Source: Apostichopus japonicus (taxonomy: Eukaryota; Echinodermata; Holothuroidea; Aspidochirotida; Stichopodidae). Taken from it: a stretch of 64,000 bases of DNA. How positions within the stretch are numbered: the stretch's first letter is position 1; each line of letters opens with the position of its first letter. Shown here piece by piece: positions 13,601 to 25,065 of the stretch. Below the pieces are notes generated by a model. The model saw nothing but the letters and a program-made list of their open reading frames with translations. It did no database searches and was not told the DNA's origin. Location: contig NC_092562.1 of the NCBI RefSeq assembly GCF_037975245.1, positions 7,417,001 to 7,481,000 of the forward strand, given 5' to 3'. Position numbers and translations under genes: made by a program.

Positions 13601-16600
13601 ATAGAGCAGTTTGAATATCGAAATAAAGACAATATAGCAATTTGATTGAAGTTAATGTGCTAACGGATTAATGCAGCTAAGTATATTCTACGCCTACTGT
13701 GAATAAAGACCCTCCAAGAAATGGGGCCTACCCAGTTTTGGGCCCCTGCACCGCTGGTAACAGGCCGTTTTGGTCAAAATCACACAGGGGTGCCCCTAGC
13801 AGGAAGGGGAGAGTCTGTGATACCATGTTAAAACTGTAAATATGAATTGCACTGAATAGCACTTACTACATGTCATTCATATTGTAGCCAGTGTTGGATT
13901 TTCAGGAATTTGAGAAGGTTGTCCGAAGGACTACCAGTTTCAAGGATTTTCAAATATTTGGTAGTCCTGCAAAAACCTTGGTAGTCCTTCCAAATTTTCC
14001 ACCAAAATTGAAAATGAACACAAATAATACAAAACAAAACATTTTGGTGCTCAATCTGATTGTGTCAACCAAAGCTTTATTAGTTTAGCATATAACCATG
14101 TTATTGTGTACTGTTTTCAAAAAGTGTTTGCACGTGGTATCCGGATACCCGCCCGACGCGATACTACCCGGTTCCTTATTTATTACCCAATTAATCCGCA
14201 GTGTGATTTTTTTTTGGGCAAACCTATGGTTCGGCAAGATATTCCCATTGAGTTATGCTACCATGTGGTCTAAGATAACAGCAATAACGAAAGTATTCCA
14301 GCATTGTTACGAACACAGGATTCTGGGTACGGGACGCAATGTTTTGGTCAGGGACGCAAAATCTTCAAATTGCTTGCAATCTCCAAGTACACACTCACAA
14401 CTAGGTCAACGGAAAACATAACAAAACATATTTTTGAATGAACATCTTCATTATTTCTTCTTCTGACAAGTATCAAAAGTTCTCCTACTCCTACAGATCA
14501 TTGAATTTGTTTGAAAATAAATATCTCATAACAATCAACCGCAAGGTACAGGGCTACCAAAACTTCATTACAGAGATTTTCATGCTAAAAATAGACTATG
14601 ATGCTTTACCAAGATTCCCGTGATTTGATTGGCTAATAGTCCCTACCGATTGTCTGCAAACATTCTTTCATTTTTAGTGCTCAATGAACACGAAGTAACT
14701 TGTTTAACAACAATTACTTGCAACGTTTACTTTTCCCTGTGTAGAGATATAACGAAGCTTGTGGTAAAGACTTTGAGTGCATATGTCTTTGAGTGATATT
14801 TGAGTGCATATGTCTGCACTCAAATATCATACCGTTAGGGCTTGTCTCATATTTGTTACGTACATTTTGACAACAATCACTGGTGGTACGAAGATGCATT
14901 TGAATTGTATCTGAGACTATCACGTACAGTAGGGTTGGGCGATATATCGAAAATTATTATTATCGCGATATTTTTTTTTTTCAAAACGATATTTTTTGAG
15001 GATTGAACAAATGACGATAATTTCAACTTCATTTACTGACTTTTGAACTTCGAAAAAACCCGTCCTTTACAACATTGACTGTATAGAGAAAAAACTCTGA
15101 AAATCAGTAGAGAAATTACCAATTGTGTACGAACAGTAAGTTGGTACACCTTTCAAACTTTACGAAAGATCGAGCAAAATACTTTCGAAAAATTCACGCG
15201 AAACTGGCATATCGTGCTAAATGCAACTAATGCCATGTAAACAAGGCTCTAGTTCACCCATTTATGAACAAACCATCAGACCACATCTGGTGTTAAGCGC
15301 GGAGAAAAGAAAGTATTTTCTAGAATTTCCACACAAAAAAAGGAAAAATTAATATCCTACCATAGTTAAATGTATAGTATATAGCCTAACCACTTCGTCG
15401 GTTACGGATCTCACGTAACAACAAAAACACAACTAATTGTATTTTGCGAAGTTGACGTTTTCCACAAGGACATGGGAACAATATTTAGCATTTAGTTAAT
15501 CATGCCAAGTGGCCTAAAACATGGGATTAAAAGGTTTACTTCCATAAAGATGGCCATACTTTAGCCATTGGGCCTTGATATCATGCTATGTCTGTATGTT
15601 ATAGACTGTGCCTCGTGTATCATGGGGAATAGATTGTTTTGTTCATGCGGAGTCGGTTGGCTTGAGTTGTGTTTTACCTACCTTTATGTTACGGGGATAT
15701 TTACCTACAGTACTTTTCTTGAACGTCTAAGATAATATTTCGCATAACTTTACCGATCCTTTACTGACTGACCTTATTAATTCTAGAGTGGAGCCAAAAT
15801 AGTTTACTACATGAAAACTTTGTTGGAAACGTGCCAAAAATGTTAGGGGTAAACACTGCAGTTGTAAACTGATGTACGTATAGTGAACGTTGTTCATTGT
15901 AAGGCAGTCTAGAAACGGGGCTTTGCCGAACGTAGTTTGTTTCATAATATCGACAGTTTTGTTGTAACTTTTTAAAGATTGTAAAACAGATTTAATCTCT
16001 TTTCATTTTATCACGTAATATAGCTACTCTAACTTGTCATTTTAAAATTTTCATCAGTTTCCGTTTCGTGACAATTTAAATTAAAAAAGTTGTCAGTATT
16101 TTTTTCGTTAATAACATTACTGTATTCCATGGATACCTTACAACTGCGTCACAAATTCAGCGATATAGGCTAGATTTCCCCAATTGACTTAGTGTGCTGT
16201 TAGGCAACCATGTGGTCGAAGATAACAGCAATACTTAAAGTATTCCATGGATATCTTATAACTGCGTCACAAATTCAGCAGTATAGGCTAGATTTCCCCC
16301 ATTGTCCAGCAATGCATTTTCACTCGGCCTATAGACTGTCAGTGTCTGATCGACTGTTGTTACAACACCGTACAAAATGCATTGCACTGACATTTAGCCA
16401 CAAGTCTCATTTGTTTTCTGGGTACATCATTAGAGACTAACGTTAGGCGACTTTATTAGTGAACAGATTTTTTTTCTAACGATGTTGTAAAGTTAATATT
16501 TCGCGCATGTTTTTAAATAATTCATGTTTGGTTTGGGTGTTATTCAGAAACTATTTAATTAAATTGACTTTCGTTTTTAATGAAATATAATTAGGCTCAA

Positions 16601-19600
16601 TAATTCTTCAAAGCCTTCATTTTTTTTGGGTCGTCCGAAGGACTACCAAGCACACAACATTTTGAAAGATTTGGTAGTCCGACGTAATTTCTAGTCGTCA
16701 CGGACGACCGGACGACCGTGAAAGTCCTACACTGGTAGCTATACATTTCTGGTAAATATTGAACAGTGTTTATCCATTTACAGATTCCCAGAGCTCCTAC
16801 AGTAGTTGCTGTCAATAGTTAGTATTTAGCCCACAATATGTACATTGCAAAGACCTCTTTAAGTGTGCTTTGGTGCTTGCATTAGTACAATTTAGTGAAC
16901 ACAAGTTAGGGATGTTGCAAACTGTGCTCCCTTTCAACCAGGTATTTAATAATTATGTAGGTAATTATTCTCTTGTTTGATGAACAGTAATGCTGAATAC
17001 CAAGATGCCTAAATGAGTCTTCACAAGAATCATGTCTTTCAAGTAAAATGTGCTATCAGCTATAGTGTATCACTAACTTTACTTTAAACAGTCTTTTACT
17101 TTTTTAAACTTATATAAGTACAGTACTATACTACCCTCTACCCTGTTTTTTTTTACAGATAAACACCTTTGTGAAGAAAGGAAGCATTTAGTTGTATACA
17201 TTTTATTCAAACAAAATTGGTCGGTTACTAGTTTTATTGATTTATTGTATGAGACAAGGTACTCCTTTCAACATGATGTTTTATTTATGTTACTCCTGAA
17301 GTAGGTAAGGAGGAAAAAAGAATTAGACTTCATACATTCTGAGACAGACAGGAACAAACAACTAACTTGCATTCACTAAAAGCAACTAGGCTTTCAACTT
17401 TTTCCATGCTCATTGTTATTAAACCCACAATGCACAAGGTTACAAACTATATATGATTCTAGGAACATGTTGCCCTTGAAATACATTTTTTTTTTTCCCA
17501 CCCACAATTTGTACAATGATTTATAAAATTCCAGAGTAACAAATAAGTGAACCATGAAGTTAGCAACATTCAATCCTTTCTCCTAGATAACTGAAATTGC
17601 CAGTGAAATGTGTCATTTTTTACTCTATACTTCAAACAAAACCTGATCCTTTGACATGGACAGAGGGCAAATAGAAAAGAAAAGAAAACAGCCAAGAAAA
17701 CGAACCTCATTTATAACACTATCCATCCTGTTGAGGTTACCAGTATCTGCCCTGCAGTGATAAGCAGAATAACACCTAGATGAATCATAACAATACAAAA
17801 ATAGCTGAACTGAAGGTTAGTTATATCCAAGAAGAGATGACCTGAAAAGCAACGAAAAAGTCAAGGCAAACAGGAAAAACATACATTTAAAGAAAATGTA
17901 TGTCATGTATTTCAGACAGTAGTTTTTCATCGACCCTTCCCCCTTAAAAACCAGAGTGCAAAAATGCATAGTGGTTTCGATGATGTAATATTCACCTATT
18001 TTCTGCATGAATCTGACGTAATGTATAGTGAGGGTGTACAACATACTTGATATTAGTAATACAGTGAAAAGCAGTGCGATGTGACAAACATGTGACAAAC
18101 TGTGACAAACATGTGACAAACATGTGACAAACATGTGACAAACTTCACAATGACCATTGACCTCAACAACAAGCTACTTGTACATAATGTGATAGATACA
18201 TCAACATACTAAATATGACATCAGTACTTGTTGAAATATTGTGTAAAACATGGTTTCACAATCTGACCCCTGGTGAACTCAAATGACCATTGACCTCCGC
18301 CCACAACATTAAGGCTTCTTGTACTCAATGTGGTACAACATACCAAATATGCGATCTGTCCAAGCTTCCCTTACGGTATTATGTTGGGAAGATGTGTTAG
18401 TGTGGAGAGACAGGTAAGAGGGGAGCGAAGTAAATGTTTGGCATTTGCTGACTTCAAATGACCTTTGACCTTCACCAAAAGCAATAATAGGCTCCTTAAA
18501 TTTAATATGGTACATCTACAAACCAAATATGAGATCTGTCCTTTCTTGCAATATCATGTTTACAAGGTTGTCACGATTTGACCTAGTGACCCTAAATGAC
18601 CTCCACAGAAAACAACAGGCTTCCTGTACTCAATGTGGTACGTCTACACACTATATATGAGGTCTGCCAAAGCTTCCTTTCTTGAGCTATTGTGTTTAGG
18701 TTTTGACAATTTGACCCCTAGTGACCTTAAATGACCTCCACCAAAAACAATAGGCTTCCTGTACTCAATGTGGTACTTCTACACATTAAATATGAGGTTT
18801 GCCCAAGCTTCCTTTCTAGAGCTATCATGGTTACAAGGTTTTGACAATTTGACCCCTAGTAACCCTAAATGACTTTTGACTTCCACAGAAAACAATAGGC
18901 TTCTCGAAGAAAAAACAAAAAATAGGGGGAAAAAAGCCTGCGTATTTGCACAAAAAGTTTTCAAAGTATCACAATGTAACTGATGTCTGAGCTTTGTGGT
19001 TTCACTGTTTTATATTTTCAAATCATGTCTTAAACACTTTTGACGAACCACAATTCAAATTGATTGATTTTGCCATAAACATCTAACAGTAACACTATTA
19101 CGGCGATATCCTAAGTTTGGCCATACTGCCTAGGCTTATATCACACAAACGATTAAAGGGGGAAAGTGGGGAGTAAATTTAACATTTTGGTGAGTAGAAT
19201 TTTAGACTCGATCGCCAGTTGGTGAGTAGTTTAACAAAATTTGTCAAGGACTGATGTACACTAAGGTTAACACTTAAAATATTTAATGCAGGATGTTAAA
19301 GCAGTATATAATTCATTGCTCTTAGTAATTTGATATGTTATGGGTTTATATACACAAGATAAAGAACATCTGATCAACAGTACCTCTCTTCTTGTTCAAC
19401 TGTATCTTCACCTCTCCCTAGTCTTCCAAAAAGAACTGAAATATCAAAGTTTAAGAAAGTTAGAACTTATAAACAAATAAAAGAGTTCAACCTTGTTAGA
19501 CTTTAAATCTATGAGAGTAATAGACTATGACAATGTAATAGTTAACAAAGTAAACTGAACTTAAAACAACATTAATGAAGGCTGAATTATGTACTTATTT

Positions 19601-22600
19601 ACTTACCCAATCGTACTTAAATAATGGGTGCTTACTTACCCAATCCCAGTCTTAATATGCCTGACGTAATGCATAATTTGGTGGGTGTATGAAGGTAATA
19701 AACAGTAATAAACAGTATTAAGCCCAAATCCAGAGGGGTGTACATTCCCATCACCCTTTTCAAAGCCCAGAGACACAAAGTGCTTACATATTTGACAAAA
19801 CATTTAAATTTCTTTTTATACAATACACACTGCGAGAGTGTAATGCTGAACACTTTTGACTGTTTAGATGGGATATATAATAGATACAAATTCCTTCCAC
19901 CATGGCTTGATGAGTCTCTCAACTCACAGACTGACTGGGTGCATAAAAGCAAGTGCACCATGCTTATTCACCCGAAGATCAGGTAAATAGCCACTTGATG
20001 CATTCCATTTCAAAACATGCACAAAGCATGACTAGATCATAATGTCCATCTCTTTCAGTTTGAAATGTTTATGATCAGGATTTCGAAAATCGGGAACCGG
20101 GTATCCGAGAGCCGTTACCCTTGTGTATCGCGGTTTTCAAGAATGTACAATTGGATGCTATCATAAATGAATTATATTCTCCACTGACAATGTTTTCATG
20201 TTCAAATACGTAGGTGTAAGATAAGGTATAAAAACTTCCTGAATAATTTCAATTTGCTTTTGTTTCTTTCATTAACTTGTTAATAACTTCATATAATTAA
20301 CATTACTACTAACATCGCACTGCCGCCACTGCTTATGCTTGCTCTTCACGTCTATTGGATCAGACCATATAAATATCCAATTTAGCTCAGTTGTTACTAC
20401 TACTATCTATTATGCAGGCCCAGGGTTCGCATTTTAGCGCATTGATCATACAGAGTTTGCGCTTTATAAAAGTATGTATGTATGTATTAGCCGCGAGATT
20501 GCGCGATTCGCGTAATTTTATCGCATTTGTAATAAACGATTAGTAAAAAGCCACTTGCGATTATTATTTTTTAGTTATCCCGTCTATAATCCATAAACAT
20601 CTCGTGAAATTCCTTGTCAGCCGAAAGGCTGACAAGGAATTTCACGAGATGTTTATCTTTGAATAAACAAATTAATAAATAATAATTCCTTCCACATGGT
20701 AGCCTAACACCACACTAAGTCAATGAGAAATCTAGCTAAGCCTAACCATCTGTTTATTCGCTGAAATTGTGATGCAGTTATAAGATATCCATGGAATACT
20801 TTCATTATTGCTGTTACGTTCGACCACATGGTTGCCTAACACCACACCAAGTAAAAGGGAAATCTGCCTAACCATAGGTTTGCAATTTTTTTTAAATCAC
20901 ACTTTGTGTAGGATTCGGGTAATAAATTAGGAACCGGGTAGTATCACGTCGGGCGGATACCGTCGTTATTGCTGTTATCTTCGGCCACATGCATAGCCTA
21001 ACACCACACTAAGTCAATGCGAAATCTGCCTAACCATCGGTTTGCCAATTTTTTTTTTTTAAATCAAACTTTGCGTATGATTCGGGTAATAAATTAGGAA
21101 CCGGGTAGTATCGCGTCGGGCGAGTACCTTCGTTATTGCTGTTATCTTCGACCACATGGTAGCCTAACACCACACTAAGTCAATGGGAAATTGCCTAACC
21201 ATCGTTTTGCAATTTTTTTTTTTTTTAAATCACACTTTGCGTAGGATTCGGGTAATAAATTAGGAACCGGGTAGTATCTCGTTGGGCGGGTACCCGGATA
21301 ACCTGTGCAAACACTACATGTAACATTATATCACACAATTGACAGTATATTATTTACTGTTTGAGATGACCTATGTAGACCGTGCATAGACCGTGCCTAG
21401 GGTAGCATTGTTAGTACATGTAGTGAGTTACAACTTTCGCCGGGGTTGGCTCACAGCATGTGTAAATAGTCTAAGTAGGATTTCATCGCATTTATCCATT
21501 TCATTTGTTGTATTCCAGTATCATGAGTTTGTGATACATGTGTTATATTGACCTTTATGTTTGTTCCGGCATCTGCATGGTCCAATGAGTGGAATAAAAC
21601 GGTAGAAAAGAAGTCTATAAGATCCTTCTGATCACCTATAAGGCCTTGAAAGGCATGGCACCTATATTTATATCAGATTTGTTAGCATTGTATAAGCTAT
21701 CGCGAGTATTAAGATCGTCATCTGATAACCAATTGAGCGTGACCAACCCTTCAACAAACTTCTACGGTAAAAGATCCTACGCTTACGCCGCCGCCGACTT
21801 ATGGCACAAACTTCCCGCCTACATTCGCCTGCACCTTTCTTGGGAATTTTCAAATCCAAAATCAAAACCCACCTTTTCCGGCTGCATTTCTATGACACAT
21901 AAATATATTTTATGGCTGTTTTAGTGTCACCATTTTACATAACTAAATTCCATTTGCATATTTGTGCAATATGCAATATTTATTTGCTTTGTGTTTTATG
22001 CTATTATTGATTCTGTATATTGTAAAATAGTTATATAGTTATTTTAGTAGTTTTTCACATTTTTAATGTAGTTTTACACTGTATTTTTAACATTTCCTCA
22101 ACTTTACATTGTGTAATTTTATCTTTGCTAGGTGTATTGGTTTTGTATTTGTTTTTATGTATTATGATTTGTAAAGCGCTTTGAGGCCTTTACATATTGC
22201 GCTATATAAGTTGCATATTATTATTATACAGCGATCGGACGTTTTATTTCGTTAGTGACTGTCTTGTGATTGTGGGATGTTACTAGTCAAGGCCTGTTTC
22301 AACTAGACCTAACTCTATGGAATTAACACAGAGTTACGGTAGTATTTCGCCCAGGATTTAACAAGGAACAAGGATTTGGATATACACTGCTAAATTTGGT
22401 TTATTGACAGGATACTTTTCTGTGTTTGTACTTTTGGATTATACGAGTAAGTACTATGTTCAGCTGAAGCTAAGTCATGTATATGCCACCCTAGTCAATT
22501 CTGGCCAGCATCTTCTCGTAGTTGTCTGATTATGTTTATTGTTTTTTTGGTAAACCATTTTCCTGTGACATATCATGCATGAGGTATGTTTTATTATTCT

Positions 22601-23699
22601 GTGCAGTTTGTGGTATCTTGTGATCAATTGTATTACGGAATCGGCAAGCTGCTTGCATGTTCTACAGTATATTGTTACCGTACGAACCTGTTGACGCTCC
22701 GCTATGTAAACGATGCCCCATTTGAGTGGAAATTTTGCAAATAAAATAACCCATTTTACTAAATTTTTTGCTTAAAATTGTCTTAAAACTAGTTGTTTGC
22801 CTTCATGTGTTCTTGTTTTAAGCTAACAGCTTTTCAAACGCTCGAAATCGGAAGTCAAATACAGTACAATTGTTCGCTATCTGTGTATAAACAGTACCTA
22901 TTTCAGCGTTTGTATTTCCCGGTATACCAAAGATGACGTCACACGGTGACCACAGGCTCCTTTGGGTCAATCTCTATTTTCTGACATTCCAGAGGTATAC
23001 ATGTCAGGTGACTACCCAAAATGTCCATTTTCGTGCTCAATTTTTGATGGGTTATAGTAGGTTTTCGAAGATTTTTACACATGTTGATTATGGGTATGTA
23101 AGCTCCCAAATTAATGGAAACTCCCAACAACAAAAATTGTCTCCATAGTTGGGCTTTAAGCCTCAGGCCGATAGACTAGGTCTGTGTAGCCTAACGTAAC
23201 AGTACTCACCTACAAGGCAAAATCGATCAATTTTAAAATTCTTCCTGTGCAAGGCGCACGATTTTAAAAATCCAAGTGCTTTCATTTGGACAACCAAAAT
23301 CCTTCGGACAACCAAATATGAAGGAAAGGTTGTCCGAAGGACAAACTTATAACTTAGTTTCTTAAAAATCAGCCCAGCTCTGCAGATTATTTGTGGATTA
23401 TTTACTACGAATATGCCTAGCCTAGTCGGCCTAACGTTAGGCCTACCAAAAATGATCGTTAAGTTGGGAATCGTTTCGGTCGTTTTTTATACTGGAATGT
23501 ATAGTCTAATGAGCAATGGGTAATTGTATATGCTAACGTTAAATGAGTCTAGCCTAGTATTACTACAACTAGTCCAGGCTACTTTCGAAATTGTAAAATG
23601 AAAGTACTTACTCAGTATTAACGCTAAAATGACGCTTACAATAAATACGTATCGAAATCGCTTTACTGTTAAGGCCATAGCAGATGATGTTACATTCAT
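7458..23699 (-). CDS. UXS1: UDP-glucuronic acid decarboxylase 1, N-terminal part, 7 exons
   Basis: UXS1 is a Golgi type II membrane enzyme that converts UDP-glucuronate to UDP-xylose with bound NAD+, supplying xylose for proteoglycan linkers. Seven minus-strand exons were joined by hand: 23612-23699, 19384-19435, 17706-17751, 12216-12259, 10194-10255, 9740-9920 and 7458-7622. Phases agree throughout, and every junction is GT-AG except one GC-AG (exon 6 donor). Encoded in order are a short cytosolic N-terminus, one membrane anchor, a stem with a coiled-coil-like EELEKL stretch, the NAD-binding loop [17 protein letters not shown], and the STSEVYG strand. The catalytic YxxxK and the C-terminal half lie in exons beyond the left edge. 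Exon 5 carries one extra A in a six-A run that breaks the frame (see that entry). The stem alignment to vertebrate UXS1 is from memory and runs without gaps once that A is dropped. Confidence 0.93.
7623..9739 (-). other. UXS1 intron 6
   Basis: GC-AG intron of 2117 bases. About 8560-8695 ends in tggaataaagaaattgaaat, which resembles the 3' tail of a non-LTR retrotransposon. A pair of similar segments at about 8880-8910 and 9130-9160 (aaaaaggtggaaaaaagcga type) suggests an old tandem repeat. No other gene seen. Confidence 0.5.
9740..9920 (-). CDS. UXS1: UXS1 exon 6: NAD-binding Rossmann start
   Basis: 181 bases, beginning [12 protein letters not shown] (GxxGxxG dinucleotide-binding loop), then [14 protein letters not shown], where the Asp after the second strand binds the NAD ribose, then [16 protein letters not shown]. 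All are hallmarks of the extended SDR decarboxylase family. The last codon is split G|TT (Val). The donor is AAG|GCAAGT (9743-9734), a non-canonical GC donor with an otherwise ideal consensus. Confidence 0.95.
10194..10255 (-). CDS. UXS1: UXS1 exon 5, with a one-base frameshift
   Basis: 62 bases between AACAG and GTAGGT. The first part reads [16 protein letters not shown] in the frame set by exon 4, but the expected KRIL before exon 6 appears only in the next frame. A six-A run (plus-strand T run at 10202-10207) with one A too many explains it; with five, the exon is 61 bases, all phases agree, and the length matches vertebrate UXS1. This is either an assembly or read error, or a disabling allele. 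Confidence 0.85.
10256..12215 (-). other. UXS1 intron 4
   Basis: 1960 bases, AT-rich. About 11570-11690 has a CCGTCCTGGGGGAGGGGTCT block like the G-rich interiors of the hAT-type repeats elsewhere in the window. About 10340-10400 is purine-rich. No exon seen. Confidence 0.45.
12216..12259 (-). CDS. UXS1: UXS1 exon 4: coiled-coil stem
   Basis: 44 bases with a CATCAG acceptor and GTAAGT donor, encoding [14 protein letters not shown] plus two bases. It corresponds closely to the MVEPLREKIRDLEK stretch of vertebrate UXS1 (recalled), which anchored the identification of the small upstream exons. Confidence 0.88.
12260..13888. other. UXS1 intron 3, left part
   Basis: AT-rich with no recognisable gene. 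About 13325-13440 contains gatcgaaatttcaggccaac and acacaggctctctagtggat, the second shared with 6135-6160, so it is a dispersed repeat, possibly a retroelement 3' region. Confidence 0.4.
13889..16734. mobile_element. 2.8 kb element with inverted ends and 5-bp duplication
   Basis: The ends are CAGTGTTGGATTTTCA and, read inward from the right, CAGTGTAGGACTTTCA. GTAGC flanks both sides (13884-13888 and 16735-16739). Both subterminal regions contain GTCCGAAGGACTACCA-type motifs. The interior holds segments at about 14135-14290 and 16120-16290 (ccatgtggtctaagataaca) that recur inverted at 20.1-21.3 kb. No transposase ORF was recognised, so it is non-autonomous. A similar subterminal motif occurs at 23285-23345. 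Confidence 0.6.
16735..18059. other. UXS1 intron DNA around exon 3
   Basis: Apart from exon 3 (17706-17751) this stretch is AT-rich sequence in which no gene or repeat was recognised. Confidence 0.4.
17706..17751 (-). CDS. UXS1: UXS1 exon 3: lumenal stem
   Basis: 46 bases between a CTGCAG acceptor and a GTTCGT donor. It takes two bases from exon 2, encodes [16 protein letters not shown] and exits in phase 0 into exon 4. Spacing and character match the animal UXS1 stem before the VEPL motif. Confidence 0.75.
18084..18143. repeat. Short minisatellite
   Basis: Several near-perfect direct copies of ACAAACATGTG, each containing the palindrome ACATGT. Confidence 0.85.
18160..18930. repeat. Tandem repeat of about 120-bp units
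   Basis: Five or so diverged units share ggcttcctgtactcaatgtg, caaatatgagatctgtccaa and tttgacccctagtgacc. Units vary in length through indels. It lies in UXS1 intron 2. Confidence 0.75.
18965..20080. other. UXS1 intron DNA around exon 2
   Basis: Only exon 2 (19384-19435) was recognised. Two overlapping opposite-strand ORFs near 19632-19986 have no splice context or known motif and are probably fortuitous. Confidence 0.4.
19384..19435 (-). CDS. UXS1: UXS1 exon 2: lumenal stem
   Basis: 52 bases between a TTTCAG acceptor and GTACTG donor. Entered with one base from exon 1 it reads [17 protein letters not shown], the only open frame and exactly the one required. It forms the low-conservation lumenal stem just after the anchor. 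Confidence 0.7.
20593..20656. repeat. Perfect 30-bp inverted repeat with GAAA loop
   Basis: Arms at 20593-20622 and 20627-20656 are exact reverse complements, separated only by GAAA and closed by a C-G pair. Transcribed on the plus strand, this forms a 30-bp stem with a GNRA tetraloop. Confidence 0.95.
20690..21310. repeat. Tandem array of about 165-bp units
   Basis: Successive units start with taacaccacactaagtcaat at about 20706, 20836, 20999 and 21165 and contain gaaccgggtagtatcgcgtc and a T-run. Related single segments occur inverted inside the element at 13889-16734 and loosely at 20085-20110. Confidence 0.8.
21605..22230 (+). pseudogene. CR1/L2-like LINE, 3' end
   Basis: From about 21625 the plus strand encodes the C-terminus of a non-LTR retrotransposon reverse transcriptase: [18 protein letters not shown], then [14 protein letters not shown], and after a one-base frame change near 21833, [14 protein letters not shown] and a stop at 21899. 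The tail has the family-typical gtaaagcgctttgaggcctt and gcgctatataagttgc followed by ATT repeats. It is a 5'-truncated dead copy in UXS1 intron 1. Confidence 0.8.
22231..23611. other. UXS1 intron 1, exon-1-proximal
   Basis: About 23280-23345 has an inverted pair (ccttcggacaacc and ggttgtccgaagg) like the subterminal motifs of the element at 13889-16734. The remainder shows no gene. Confidence 0.45.
23612..23699 (-). CDS. UXS1: UXS1 exon 1: start codon and membrane anchor
   Basis: From the ATG at 23699-23697 it encodes 29 codons plus one base. The peptide has basic VKRFRY followed by [12 protein letters not shown], a single hydrophobic segment at about residues 18-29, as expected for a Golgi signal anchor. 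The donor is GTAAGT at 23611-23606. A second ATG at codon 8 is possible, but the first gives the standard architecture. The sequence itself is unlike vertebrate exon 1; the assignment rests on phase (1) matching exon 2, position and topology. Confidence 0.75.
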
Positions 23700-24021
23700 A
23701 ACTGTCTTCTTGTCGGATTATGATCGAAGTTAGGCTAGCAATACCACGGCTATCATGCAATCGTTCTGATGTTATTACCCAGCACTAACTCTTACTTCTT
23801 AGGCTAGACTAGGATTTTACTTACAGCTTAGACGTGTGTTGCCGTTAATTGTGTACGGTGAATGTTTAAGCTAGGACGAAACGAGGGCAGAGGGTGACGG
23901 TGTTACAGTATGTTACCACCAATCAAAATAGATCTTAGAGAAGGTCTGGGGTTTCAGCCAATCGCTGCCAAGCACCCCTATAATCAAGACGTCTGCGCCC
24001 ATAGATGAAACCATAGGGTAT
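23700..24021 (-). other. Region upstream of the UXS1 start codon
   Basis: This should hold the 5' UTR and promoter. No TATA box stands out. Two CCAAT-like motifs at 23918-23965 sit in sequence that is repeated inverted at about 49482-49528, so they may come from a dispersed repeat. Confidence 0.35.
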
Positions 24022-24893
24022 CCAGTCAAAACGTCCCTTTACCAAAACGTCCCCGCTTTTTTAAGACCAAAACGTCCGGCTTTTTACCAAAACGTCCCCG
24101 CAGTCAAAACGTCCCCGTGAGTCAAAACGTCCCCGCTTTTATAATCAATTGGAATGCATGTGTGGATGTTTTTAGTTCAAATCAAAGAGTAAGGATAAGT
24201 ATAGTTTAGGTTGAAAACACAGTTTTAAAGAGTGGGAAGTGCACGCCGGGTATGAGGGCGGAAACATTTTTGAATATAATTTTCTGAGGTAAGATACTAG
24301 AATGCAAGAGGGCTGTAGGGTAATAGGATTTATTTTAAACACGAGTTGGTTTCTGAATGAATATATACGATATTGAGGTAAGGGAATATAAAATAATTTT
24401 TGTTTTGTTTACGTACATCAAGAATATGCGAGACGGACTGGATGAAAGTGATATATATTTTCCTACAGCACATACGTTTATTTATTTTTTCTGAAGACAC
24501 TTTATATTTTTGAGTTTCGTGATTGTTTGCCTATTGTGCTACCCTTTTCCAGAATTTATTCTGCCTTCTTATTTTTTGATGGTATAGAAGGGGGACTACG
24601 GCTAAAGCCCCCAGCCCCCTTAAATTCCCGTCTCTGCCCTAAAAGATATATCCTTCATGATTTATTTAGCGCCTGTAATCCTGTAATCCAACTTGCATGC
24701 CGATAACTTAGCCAAATAATAACTTAAAATTAATATAAATTAAAAACTGTGAATGAATGTATTAGACGGGGACGTTTTGACTTACGGGGACGTTTTAACC
24801 AACGGGACGTTTTGACCAAAAGCGGGGACGTTTTGACCAAAAGCGGGGACGTTTTGGTACGGGGACGTTTTGGTAAAGCGACGGTTTGACTGG
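24022..24893. mobile_element. Foldback element built of CAAAACGTCCCC repeats
   Basis: The ends are inverted copies of each other for about 33 bp, starting CCAGTCAAA. Each arm is a short tandem array of about 20-bp units containing CAAAACGTCCCCG (24022-24140, and inverted at 24763-24893). The middle, 620 bp, is AT-rich without an ORF. The target duplication is not clear. The architecture is that of foldback elements such as sea-urchin TU and fly FB. Confidence 0.75.
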
Positions 24894-25065
24894 TAGTTAA
24901 GTGCAGCGTAGTCGAGAAGAATGGCGACTTCCAGCCCGACTCCAGGCGTGTATAGTTAAGATGAAGGAGCATTGATCATACTCAGTATACAGATATATAG
25001 AAATGGCGAGGGGTCAATTCGAGTGCTTTAGAAGCGATGAAGAAGTCCGAATTTCGAGCAATGTC

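Noticed and set aside
14930-15000. AGGGTTGGGCGATATATCG, resembling a known hAT terminal motif
   Set aside because: No matching second end or 8-bp duplication was found; left unassigned within the larger element.
17817-18134. Minus-strand hydrophobic ORF with [11 protein letters not shown] start
   Set aside because: Its N-terminus is the ACAAACATGTG minisatellite; the rest has no recognised motif and lies in a UXS1 intron.
18084-18143. CRISPR-like short repeat array
   Set aside because: Units of 11 bp without spacers in an intron of an animal gene; a simple minisatellite.
23915-23965. Paired CCAAT boxes as a UXS1 promoter
   Set aside because: The same block occurs inverted at 49482-49528, so it is part of a dispersed repeat; promoter use cannot be claimed.
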